A stretch of DNA of 64,000 nt from Paludibaculum fermentans_A (lineage in GTDB: Bacteria; Acidobacteriota; Terriglobia; Bryobacterales; Bryobacteraceae), in the NCBI RefSeq assembly GCF_051172195.1, contig NZ_JBPJAQ010000002.1, forward strand, positions 1,302,001-1,366,000, given 5' to 3'. Below the pieces are notes generated by a model. That model saw only the letters and a program-made list of their open reading frames with translations. It did not search any database and had not been told where the DNA came from. A program made the translations under genes and the position numbers. Shown in pieces: positions 27,008-35,586 of the stretch; the first letter of the stretch is position 1, and the number at the start of each line of letters is the position of its first letter.

Positions 27008-28336
27008 ATGCTTTCCCGGCGCTCGTTTCTATCCACCGCGGCTGCAGGATTTGCTTCTGCGCCGGCAGCCCGCCTGGCTGCGCCGCTGGTATTGCCGGCC
27101 GCACTGCTGGGGCAGAACGCCCCGTCGAACCGGATCACCGTCGGAGTGATCGGAGTCGGGCGCCAGACCGTGGTGGTCAACCTGAAGCAGTTCTTCGGCA
27201 TGCCCGAGGTCCAGGTGGTGGCCGTGTGCGACGTCGATACGTGGCGGCTGGCCAATGCGAAGAAGCAGGTGGAAGAGGCCTACGGACAGCAGACGCGTTC
27301 CGGCACGTACCGGGGCTGCAGGACGTTTGCCGACTACCGCGAACTGCTCGCCGACAAGAGTATCGATGCGGTGATGGTGAGCACTCCGGACCACTGGCAC
27401 ACTCCGATTTCGATTGCGGCGTTCCGGGCAGGGAAGGACGTTTCCTGTGAGAAGCCGATTACGCGGTTCATTGCACAGGGGCGCCAGTTGAGCGACGAGG
27501 CAGTGAAGCGCAAGCGCGTGTTCCGGAACGACAGTGAATTCCGGTCGCTGGCCAACTTCCACCGGGCGGCGGAGCTGGTGCGGAATGGGCGCATCGGTAA
27601 AATCCACACGATTCGCGCGGGCGTGCCGGGTATGGATGTGGGCTGTCCGCCGCAGGCCGCAATGCCGGTGCCGCCTGAGCTGGACTACGCACGCTGGCAG
27701 GGGCCCGCGCCGCCTGCGCCTTACACGGAGAAGCGGGTGCATATGCCGCATTCCTACGATCGCGGCGGTTGGATGCGCCACAAGTACTATTGCGACGGGA
27801 TGGTGACGAACTGGGGCGCCCACTTGATCGACATCGCGCAATGGGGCAACAACTCCGAGCGGACGGGACCGGTGGAGGTGGAGGCGCGCGGGACATTCCC
27901 GCCCGCCGATAGTTTCTGGAACGTGATGATCGGGTTTGAAGCGGAGTACCGGTTTGCCAGCGGAGTCCGCCTTTTCTACAAGACGGGGAGTCCGTACGTG
28001 CGGTTTGAAGGGTCGGAGGGCTGGATCCTGGCTGAGTACAACAAGGAACTGCAGGCGTCCTCCCCCGCGGTGTTGGCATCGAAGATCCGGGAGGACGAGA
28101 CCCGGTTTCCGCTCAAGTCGGACAAGCAGGACTTCATCGATGCGGTGAAGAGCCGGGGTGCGACTCTCGAGGATGGGGAGGTGGGTCACCGCACGATGTC
28201 GATCTGTCATCTGGCGAACATCGCGGCGCATGTAGGCGGCAAGCTCAACTGGGATCCAGTCAAAGAACGATTCACCAACAGTAGTGCCGCCAACGCGTTC
28301 GTCGACAAGCCGATCCTGGAGCCGAAGCTGACCTGA
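27008..28336 (+). CDS. Tat-exported Gfo/Idh/MocA family oxidoreductase
   Basis: The protein has 442 residues. The N-terminus SRRSFLSTAAAGFA is a twin-arginine signal, so the enzyme probably carries a bound nucleotide to the periplasm. The Rossmann motif is GVIGVGRQ (residues 46-53), and the catalytic-site lysine motif is CEKPITR (Glu148-Lys149-Pro150). The C-terminal domain ends with VGHRTMSICHLANIA. It likely oxidises or reduces a sugar or inositol derivative. The ATG follows AAGGAGG. A long in-frame opening upstream to 26660 is antisense to the cupin gene and is rejected. The gene ends facing the second TonB receptor, with a hairpin between them. Confidence 0.93.
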   Translation: MLSRRSFLSTAAAGFASAPAARLAAPLVLPAALLGQNAPSNRITVGVIGVGRQTVVVNLKQFFGMPEVQVVAVCDVDTWRLANAKKQVEEAYGQQTRSGTYRGCRTFADYRELLADKSIDAVMVSTPDHWHTPISIAAFRAGKDVSCEKPITRFIAQGRQLSDEAVKRKRVFRNDSEFRSLANFHRAAELVRNGRIGKIHTIRAGVPGMDVGCPPQAAMPVPPELDYARWQGPAPPAPYTEKRVHMPHSYDRGGWMRHKYYCDGMVTNWGAHLIDIAQWGNNSERTGPVEVEARGTFPPADSFWNVMIGFEAEYRFASGVRLFYKTGSPYVRFEGSEGWILAEYNKELQASSPAVLASKIREDETRFPLKSDKQDFIDAVKSRGATLEDGEVGHRTMSICHLANIAAHVGGKLNWDPVKERFTNSSAANAFVDKPILEPKLT

Positions 28337-28357
28337 ACGTACTTTTGAAAAGCAGAA

Positions 28358-28392
28358 GGCCGGCGACCCTTCGATGGGAAGAGGCGCCGGCC
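28358..28392. terminator. 8-bp hairpin between convergent genes
   Basis: Arms GGCCGGCG and CGCCGGCC are perfect complements around a 19-base loop, lying between two convergent genes. There is no T tract. Confidence 0.6.
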
Positions 28393-28441
28393 CTGATTGT
28401 GTACTGAGGCGGCCCGTGCGTGGAGCGCCTGAAGCTTTTGG

Positions 28442-31400
28442 TTAGAACTGGAAGCGGAGGGCCATCTGCAGTTGGCGCGGATTGCCTACGGTGCTGGTGA
28501 TCTGGCCCACCTGGGCATTGCCGATGTTGGCATTGGGCTGGCCGAGCTGGGGATGATTGAAGATGTTGAACGCCTCGGCGCGCAACTCGAAACGCATCTG
28601 GTCCTTGATCACGAAGTTCTTGAACAGGGACATATCCCAGTTCCAGCGGCCGGGTCCAAAGAGGATGTTGCGGCCGGCGTTGCCATAGGTATAGGCGGCC
28701 GGAGTGCCGAAGGCGGCGGCGTCAAACCAGCGGAGGCGGGTACCGGGGTAGCTGATGGGGCCGACGACGTCCGGGCGGCTGCCGGTGCCGTTGGTGGTGG
28801 AGGTTTGGAGGACGGGCGAGAACGGCAGGCCGCTCTGGATGACCAGGATGCCGTTGGTCTGCCAGCCGCCGATGACGGCGTTGGCGATGCCGCCGTGGTT
28901 CAGCAGCGACTTGCCTTTGCCGAAGGGCAGTTCGTAGAGGTAGCTGACGGTGAGGCGGTGGCGCATGTCGGTGATGGAGTTGCCGCGCTCCGCTTTGATG
29001 TTGCGCGGATCCTGGGGTTGAGGACCGGCGGAACCACCGCCGAACTCCAGGGGCACGTTGTCGATGGAGTGCGACCAGGCGTAGCCGACCAGGGTACTGA
29101 TGCCCTTGGCGAAGCGCTTGTCGACGGTCAACTGCAGCGAATGGTAGGAGCCCAGGCCATCAGTGGAGAAGTAGCTGACGTCGCTGATGTTGGGGGCGAT
29201 GCCATAGAGCGGGCGGCGGGTGTTGAGGGCCGCGGCTCCGGGGATGGGCTGGTTGGCGTTGTAGGTGTTGTAGAGCCGGCGGCCGAGATTGCCCACGCCG
29301 GCGAGTTTCACGACCATGGCGAGCGGTGTGATCTCGTGTTCGAGCGTGAGGTTGTACTGTTCCGCGTAAGACGGCCGGAACTTGGCGTCGACCGCGAAGA
29401 CGGCACCGAAGGGCCTGTCGGCGAGAGTGTAGTCCACGGGCACCAGAGGCGAGAAGCCATCGCGAACGCGGGGGCCGACGTTGATGTCTCCGGGTGAGAT
29501 GGTGACTGTGGAGCCGAAGGGCAGTTGGCGGAACAGGCGGAGGCTGCCGCCTTCGCTGCCGGTGGGGTTGTAGAAGATGCCGAAGCCGCCGCGCAGGACG
29601 GTGTGGGCCATGAGCTGATAAGCGAAGCCGAAGCGCGGGCCGAAGTTCTTGCGGTAAGGCTGGACGCCTGCGTACTTGTCCACGCCGTTGCGGCCGGCGA
29701 TGTCGATCTTGGCGGTGGAGATGTTGAAGTTGGCCCAGCGGTTGGCGACTTCGCTGTAGGGGGTGTAGTAGTCCCAGCGGAGTCCTAGATTGAGGGTCAG
29801 CTTGCGGGAGATGCGCCAGTCGTCGGCGAAGTAGAGGCCCCATTCGCTGCCGCGCTCTCCGGGCCAGTTGAGGGTGTAGTCGTGGGCGGCGGTGGTGGCG
29901 TATCCGAGCAGGAAATTGGCCATGCTGTCGCCGCCGGAGCCGGCACGGGAATCAGTGAGCGCGGGCGAGAAGTTGAAGCGGCCGTTGCCCTGGTTGGTCT
30001 GGTAGATGGTGAGCTGGCGGCGGCGGAAGTCGAGACCCCACTTGAGGGTGTGTTTGCCGTTGGTGAAGCTCATGTTGTCGACGATCTGATAGGTATTCTC
30101 GCGGCGGAAGATAGGCAGCGAACGGGTCTGGCCGATGCCGATGTAGCTGCCGGGCGAGAAGATGGGCAGGTTCTGTTCATTGGGTGTCACGTTGGAATTG
30201 GGGACGCCCAGCTGATTGCCGAGGGCCTGGCCGGGGGCGAACTGGTCGGCCGTGTAGTCGAGGCGGAAGCGGTTGAAGCCGAGCCGGAAATCGTTAACGA
30301 GCTTCGGGGTGATGACGCGGGCCCAGCTTGCCACGGCGTGCTGATCGGGTGAGAACGAGGTGCCCGCGAAGGAGCCCTCATCCCCCAGATTGACGGGGAT
30401 GGATATGCCGGGAATGTTCGTGGCGGGGAAGCTGCTGGGTACGCGGGTTTCGGTGTTCTGGATGGACCAGCGGGCGAAGAAGTTGTCCTTCGACGAGATC
30501 TGGTGGTCGACGCGAACATCGCCCTGGTTCCACTTCTGGTTCTGCACCAGGTTGGCCAGGTAGTTGTTGAAGCGGCCGGGGGCGGTCGGATTGGGATAGG
30601 CCTGCACCATCTTCACGGCGATGGGATCGAAGCGGGCCGACGGGATGACGTTGTTCGCGAAGGCATCGCGAATGACGCCGGAGCCGTTGGGGTTGGCGCG
30701 CGTCGAGAGCGGGTCGTAGATGGTGGCCGCTTCGCTGAAGTCGCCGGTGCGCATTTTGGCTGTGGGGATATTGCCGAGCAGCAACTGCTGGGAGTCGCGG
30801 CGGTAGCCTTCGTAGTCGAAGAAGAAGAACGTTTTGTTCTTGCCGTTATACAGCTTGGGCAGGACGACGGGTCCGCCGAACGAGCCGCCGAACTGGTTCA
30901 GGCGGAAGGCCGGGAACGCGGTGCCTTTGGGGCTGAAGTAGTTGCGGGCGTCCATGGCCGAGTTGCGGAGGAACTCGAACAGGCTGCCGTGCATCTGGTT
31001 GGTGCCGGACTTGGTGATGACATCGATCACGGCTCCGGAGTTGCGGCCGACGTCGGCGCTGTAGAGGTTGGTCTGGATCTTGAACTCGCGCACGCCCTCG
31101 ACGGGGGGACGCAGCACGATGGAGAGCGTCAGGCGCTCGTTGTCGTCGATGCCGTCATACAGAAAATTGTTCGAGCCTTCGCGGTTGCCGTTGGAGAAGA
31201 TCTCGGTGCCGGGACGGCGATCGTCGGGACGCGAGCCGCTCATGATGGTGCCGCCGGCGGAGTAGCCTACGCCGTTGACACCGGGGCTGAGCGTGGCCAG
31301 CTGGACAAAGTTGCGGCCATTGAGGGGCAACTGATTGACCAGTTGCTCGTTCACGACCGTACCGAGAACCGAGGATTCGGATTCCAGCAACGGCGCCTGT

Positions 31401-31756
31401 TCCGTCACTTCGATGACTTCCGAGGTCTGCCCCAGTTGCATGGTGAGGTCCAACTGAGCCTGCTGGTTGATCTGCAAAGTGATGCCGCTGCGAACCAGGC
31501 GGCGGAAGCCCGGCGCCTCCACGGTGACGACATAGTCACCCGGTGATAGCAGCTGCACGATGTAGCCGCCTGTAGAGTTGCTGAAGGTTTCGTGATCCCG
31601 GTTGGTACCTGAGTTGGTGACCCTGACTTTGGCATTGGCCACAGCCGAACCGCTGGCATCCAGTACGGTCCCGCTGATTTCGGCCGAAGCGACCTGCGCG
31701 TATACTGGCGCGTTCAGGGCGCAAAGGAATGCTACCAAGCACATCCATTTCGACAT
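28442..31756 (-). CDS. Oar-like TonB-dependent outer-membrane receptor
   Basis: The protein has 1,104 residues. It has a signal peptide (MCLVAFLCALNAPVYAQ), then a carboxypeptidase-regulatory-like domain (EISGTVLDASGSAVANAKV), a plug (VNQLPLNGRNFVQLATLSPGV, YDGIDDNERL) and a barrel ending LQMALRFQF. It belongs to the same class as the receptor at 20363 but is not a recent duplicate. It diverges from the phospholipase C gene at 32084, which suggests the two could respond to the same substrate. Confidence 0.93.
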   Translation of the reverse strand: MSKWMCLVAFLCALNAPVYAQVASAEISGTVLDASGSAVANAKVRVTNSGTNRDHETFSNSTGGYIVQLLSPGDYVVTVEAPGFRRLVRSGITLQINQQAQLDLTMQLGQTSEVIEVTEQAPLLESESSVLGTVVNEQLVNQLPLNGRNFVQLATLSPGVNGVGYSAGGTIMSGSRPDDRRPGTEIFSNGNREGSNNFLYDGIDDNERLTLSIVLRPPVEGVREFKIQTNLYSADVGRNSGAVIDVITKSGTNQMHGSLFEFLRNSAMDARNYFSPKGTAFPAFRLNQFGGSFGGPVVLPKLYNGKNKTFFFFDYEGYRRDSQQLLLGNIPTAKMRTGDFSEAATIYDPLSTRANPNGSGVIRDAFANNVIPSARFDPIAVKMVQAYPNPTAPGRFNNYLANLVQNQKWNQGDVRVDHQISSKDNFFARWSIQNTETRVPSSFPATNIPGISIPVNLGDEGSFAGTSFSPDQHAVASWARVITPKLVNDFRLGFNRFRLDYTADQFAPGQALGNQLGVPNSNVTPNEQNLPIFSPGSYIGIGQTRSLPIFRRENTYQIVDNMSFTNGKHTLKWGLDFRRRQLTIYQTNQGNGRFNFSPALTDSRAGSGGDSMANFLLGYATTAAHDYTLNWPGERGSEWGLYFADDWRISRKLTLNLGLRWDYYTPYSEVANRWANFNISTAKIDIAGRNGVDKYAGVQPYRKNFGPRFGFAYQLMAHTVLRGGFGIFYNPTGSEGGSLRLFRQLPFGSTVTISPGDINVGPRVRDGFSPLVPVDYTLADRPFGAVFAVDAKFRPSYAEQYNLTLEHEITPLAMVVKLAGVGNLGRRLYNTYNANQPIPGAAALNTRRPLYGIAPNISDVSYFSTDGLGSYHSLQLTVDKRFAKGISTLVGYAWSHSIDNVPLEFGGGSAGPQPQDPRNIKAERGNSITDMRHRLTVSYLYELPFGKGKSLLNHGGIANAVIGGWQTNGILVIQSGLPFSPVLQTSTTNGTGSRPDVVGPISYPGTRLRWFDAAAFGTPAAYTYGNAGRNILFGPGRWNWDMSLFKNFVIKDQMRFELRAEAFNIFNHPQLGQPNANIGNAQVGQITSTVGNPRQLQMALRFQF

Positions 31757-32083
31757 TGAAGTACCCCTCTCGACTTGGAAGATCGAACCCAGACTTCACA
31801 CTCAGTGCGAGCGGAGCGAAGCATTCCCAGGCTTCTTCCGGCCCCCGATGGGGGTGCGCCGCCCACAAAGCTGTGTCAGACAGCCTATAACATTTCATTG
31901 CAGATTTCTGATATTTCAGTAGACGGTCCGTGTTCCTGGCTTCGGTGCCCTGATTTCACGCAGCTCTCACCTGACTGCAATGTCGTTCAGGCACAATGGA
32001 GAAACACGCGGCCGCGCCCCTCTGGATACGAGAGCCGGCGGCATCCGCACATCGATCTGGAGCTCAGTACCCTTTCCTTCTGT
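31757..32083. promoter_or_regulatory. Divergent regulatory region
   Basis: These 327 bases separate the start of a TonB receptor from that of the phospholipase C gene, so both promoters lie here. A small hairpin (CCCCC-GAT-GGGGG) sits near 31840-31855. I see no strong -35/-10 pair and no recognised operator. Confidence 0.4.
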
Positions 32084-34627
32084 ATGTCCACGCGTAGAGA
32101 CTTTTTCAAACGAGCGGCCGTCCTCTCCGGTTCCGCCGGCCTGACCCGTACGCTGCTTGCTGCCGTCCAGCGGGCGTCGGCGATTGAGCCCATTTCGGGC
32201 AGTTCGTACCTGGATGCCGAGCACATTGTTGTGCTGATGCAGGAGAACCGGTCGTTCGACCACTGTTATGGCCGCCTGCGCGGGGTGCGTGGGTTCAACG
32301 ATCCGCGGGCGGTGGAACTGCCGGACCGGAAGCCGGTCTGGCTGCAGACGAACGACAACGGTGAGACGTACGCTCCGTTCCGGTTGAACATCAAAGACAC
32401 GAAGGCGACCTGGCTAGGCTCGCTGCCTCATTCGTGGCGGGACCAGACGGATGCCCGCAACCATGGGAACCACGACAAGTGGCTGCAGGCGAAGGGCTCA
32501 GGAAACAAAGAGTGCGCGGGGATGCCGCTGACGCTGGGCTACTACGATCGTGACGACGTACCGTTCTACTACGCGATTGCCGATGCGTTCACGGTGTGCG
32601 ACCAGCACTTCTGTTCGTCGCTGACCGGGACAACGCCCAACCGGCTTTACTTGTGGACCGGCACTGTTCGCGAGAAGCCGGAGGTGCAGTCGCCGCCGAA
32701 TGTCAGGAACTCCGAGGTGGATTACGGCGTCCCGGGTCGTTGGACAACGTTCCCCGAGCGTCTGGAGGACGCTGGTGTCTCGTGGAAGATCTACCAGAAC
32801 GAACTCAGTGTGCCCACCGGCTTCAGTGAGGTGGAAGAAGACTGGCTGGCGAATTTCACCGACAATCCGATTGAGTTCTTCGAGCAGTTCAACGTGGGCG
32901 CATCGGCGAACTACCGCAAAGAACTGGTCCGGCTGTCGAAGGTACTGCCGGGCGAGATTGACGAGTTGAAGAAGCAGCTGGTGGGCGCTACGGACCAGGC
33001 CGCCGAGACCCGCAAGCTGCGGAAGCAGCTCTTGGATAAGGAACGGCTGTTGAAGTTTGTGAAGGTGGAGCAGCCGAAGTGGACGGAAGAAGCTGTCGCC
33101 AAACTCACGCCGCGCCAGCGTGCGCTGCACGACAAGGCCTTCACGACCAACACAGGCGATGCGGACTATCGCAGCCTGGAGTACTTTGCCTACCAGGACG
33201 GCGCGGAGAGCCGCCGGATGCCCATGCCCAAAGGCGACGTGCTGCACCAGTTCCGGCAGGACGTCGACGGCGGCACCCTGCCCGCGGTGTCGTGGCTGGT
33301 GGCGCCGCAGAACTTCTCTGACCATCCTGGCGCGCCCTGGTACGGCGCCTGGTATGTAGCTGAAGCGTTGAACATCCTCACTCGCAGGCCGGAGGTGTGG
33401 AAGAAGACGATCTTCATCCTGACCTATGACGAAAACGACGGCTACTTCGACCATGTACCGCCGTTTGTGGCGCCCGATCCGGCGAATGCGGAATCCGGCA
33501 AGACGTCAGCGGGCCTACAGTCAGAGCTTGAGTACCTGCCGCTGCAGCAGGACCTGAAGCGCAACTTGCAGAAAGATGCGCGCGGCGGTTCGATCGGGCT
33601 GGGCTACCGTGTGCCGCTGGTAGTTGCTTCGCCGTGGAGCCGCGGCGGTTTTGTGTGTTCGCAGGTGTTCGACCACACCTCGGTCCTGCAAATGATGGAG
33701 AACGTGTTGAGCCACCGGCTGGGCAAGGCGGTGAAGGAGACGAATATCACGGGTTGGCGGCGAACCGTCTGCGGGGACTTGTCTTCGGTCTTCCGGCAGG
33801 CGCCGGAGGGTCCGGCGCATGCGTTGCCGTTTCCAGCGCGCAAGCAGTTCCTGGCGGGGATCCACAAGGCACAGTACAAACCCATGCCAACGGGCTTCCG
33901 GCGGCTGAGTGCTTCCGATGTGGAGCAGGGACGCACCAGGTTGGCCGAGGTGGACTGGATGCCGCGCCAGGAGCCGGGCACGCGGCCGTCCACTGCGCTG
34001 CCGTATCAGTTGTACGCCGAGGCTGCGCTCTCAACGGACCGGCGCAATGTGGAGATTTCGCTGCGGGCGGGGCACGAGTTTTTCGGCGGCCGTTCGGCGG
34101 GTTCGCCCTTCCATGTCTATACTCCAGGCTCGTTCCGTGGCGGCACGGCGCTGAGAACCCGGGCGTATGCGGTCTCGGCGGGCAGCCAGCTGTCGGACCA
34201 GTGGGCGCTGGAAGGCTTCGAACATGGTGCCTATCACCTGAGAATCTGCGGGCCAAACGGGTTTCTGCGCGAGGTGGCGGGCGGCGCCGGCGATCCCGAG
34301 CTGGACGTGCGCTGCGAGTACCAGCGCGATTCCGGAGGCCGCGGCAGGCCCACCGGCAACATCGTCCTGGAGTTGACCAACCGCGCTGCTGAGCGCGCCT
34401 GGCGGCTGCAGGTGCGTGACAACGCCTATGGGGCCGCCATTCGTGAAGTGGAACTCCGGCCGAAGGGCCGGGAAAGCCTGGTCCTCCAGTTGGAACGCAG
34501 CCATCGCTGGTACGACTTCAGCGTCACGGTGGAAGGCGCTGAAGGCTACCTGCGCCGCTACACGGGGCGAGTGGAGACCGGCCAAGCCGGAGTCAGCGAC
34601 CCCTTGATGGGCCGTCAAAACATCTGA
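32084..34627 (+). CDS. Tat-exported phosphocholine-type phospholipase C
   Basis: The protein has 847 residues. The N-terminus MSTRRDFFKRAAVLSG is a twin-arginine signal. The phosphoesterase domain carries MQENRSFDHCYG (residues 52-63) and then NHDKW, 'TVCDQHFCSSLTGTTPNRLYLWTG', TYDENDGYFDH and ASPWSRGGFVCSQVFDHTS, which is the TIGR03396-type phospholipase C set. A charged, probably coiled-coil insertion lies near residues 290-325. Two beta-sandwich repeats typical of phospholipase C C-termini (DUF756) fill the last 250 residues. It cleaves phosphatidylcholine or sphingomyelin head groups outside the cytoplasm. Start chosen at 32084 because the Tat motif sits directly behind it. Confidence 0.93.
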   Translation: MSTRRDFFKRAAVLSGSAGLTRTLLAAVQRASAIEPISGSSYLDAEHIVVLMQENRSFDHCYGRLRGVRGFNDPRAVELPDRKPVWLQTNDNGETYAPFRLNIKDTKATWLGSLPHSWRDQTDARNHGNHDKWLQAKGSGNKECAGMPLTLGYYDRDDVPFYYAIADAFTVCDQHFCSSLTGTTPNRLYLWTGTVREKPEVQSPPNVRNSEVDYGVPGRWTTFPERLEDAGVSWKIYQNELSVPTGFSEVEEDWLANFTDNPIEFFEQFNVGASANYRKELVRLSKVLPGEIDELKKQLVGATDQAAETRKLRKQLLDKERLLKFVKVEQPKWTEEAVAKLTPRQRALHDKAFTTNTGDADYRSLEYFAYQDGAESRRMPMPKGDVLHQFRQDVDGGTLPAVSWLVAPQNFSDHPGAPWYGAWYVAEALNILTRRPEVWKKTIFILTYDENDGYFDHVPPFVAPDPANAESGKTSAGLQSELEYLPLQQDLKRNLQKDARGGSIGLGYRVPLVVASPWSRGGFVCSQVFDHTSVLQMMENVLSHRLGKAVKETNITGWRRTVCGDLSSVFRQAPEGPAHALPFPARKQFLAGIHKAQYKPMPTGFRRLSASDVEQGRTRLAEVDWMPRQEPGTRPSTALPYQLYAEAALSTDRRNVEISLRAGHEFFGGRSAGSPFHVYTPGSFRGGTALRTRAYAVSAGSQLSDQWALEGFEHGAYHLRICGPNGFLREVAGGAGDPELDVRCEYQRDSGGRGRPTGNIVLELTNRAAERAWRLQVRDNAYGAAIREVELRPKGRESLVLQLERSHRWYDFSVTVEGAEGYLRRYTGRVETGQAGVSDPLMGRQNI

Positions 34628-34647
34628 TCCAGGCTTAGGCTTGGATC
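34626..34647. terminator. 9-bp hairpin at the end of the phospholipase C gene
   Basis: GATCCAGGC and GCTTGGATC form a 9-bp stem with one G-U pair and a 4-base loop, overlapping the stop codon. There is no T tract. Confidence 0.5.
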
Positions 34648-34842
34648 CCCCTAGATAGCAGCAGAGCCATCCCCCTATAGGGGTAGAGGAGCTCTATGAG
34701 CCATTGGGGTGTCGGCACACCTGTCAGGAGCCTTACCCTGCAAGGGCACGGTGGTGGACGCAAAGCAGAAGCTCCGCTTCACCGCCGTGCGCAGTCATGC
34801 GCGTAGGACTGCGATTCCCGCTGGTAAGGAGAACTCCCCAGA

Positions 34843-35562
34843 ATGAACAAACCCACGGCCAACGGCAATGGCGCTCGCATAGGGCTGAGCGAGAAGGGTC
34901 TGTTGACCCCGGACAACTGCGTATTCGCCTTAATCGACCACCAGGGCCAGATGATCTTCGGTGTGTCGAATATCGACAGGCAGTTGCTGATCAGCAATAC
35001 GGTGGGCCTGGCGAAGACTGCGCGCGTTTTCGATGTGCCAATGGTCTTGTCCACCGTCGAGACGAAGTCGTTCAGCGGACCGCTCTGGCCCCAGCTGCGC
35101 GCCGTGTATCCGAACGTGGAGCCCATCGAGCGTACTTCGATGAACGCCTGGGATGACGAGAACTTTGTCGAGGCCATCCGCCAGACGGGCCGCAAGAAGA
35201 TTGTTCTCGCCGGCCTGTGGACGGAGGCGTGTGTCACCTTCCCGGCAGTGCAAGCCATCCACGACGGGTATGAGGTGTATGTGGTGGTGGATGCCTGCGG
35301 GGACGTTTCGCAGATGGCGCACGAAGCCGCCATGCAGCGCGTGATCCAGGCCGGCGCCAAGCCGGTGACCTGGCTGCAGGTGCTGCTGGAACTGCAGCGC
35401 GATTGGGCGCTGCGTGGGACGTATGACGCGGTGATGGACATCGTGAAGACGCACTGCGGAGCCTATGGCGCCGGGGTCGAGTATGCCTACACGATGGTGC
35501 ACCACGCGCCTGAGACCAAGTACCCCGAGTACGAGCCGGTGTTGAGCGCGGCCGGTCACTAG
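34843..35562 (+). CDS. YcaC-like isochorismatase-family cysteine hydrolase
   Basis: The protein has 239 residues. The nicotinamidase/isochorismatase triad can be seen as Asp32 in ALIDHQ, a Lys near 75 (VETKSF) and the nucleophile Cys130 in GLWTEACVTF. The block ERTSMNAWDD is typical of the YcaC subgroup, octameric hydrolases of unclear substrate. It is the first gene of a tightly spaced plus-strand operon of six genes, with the next gene starting 25 bases behind its stop. Upstream is a 215-base gap that must hold the operon promoter. Confidence 0.9.
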   Translation: MNKPTANGNGARIGLSEKGLLTPDNCVFALIDHQGQMIFGVSNIDRQLLISNTVGLAKTARVFDVPMVLSTVETKSFSGPLWPQLRAVYPNVEPIERTSMNAWDDENFVEAIRQTGRKKIVLAGLWTEACVTFPAVQAIHDGYEVYVVVDACGDVSQMAHEAAMQRVIQAGAKPVTWLQVLLELQRDWALRGTYDAVMDIVKTHCGAYGAGVEYAYTMVHHAPETKYPEYEPVLSAAGH

Positions 35563-35586
35563 AAGCGTGGGGAGCCGAGCCGCATC

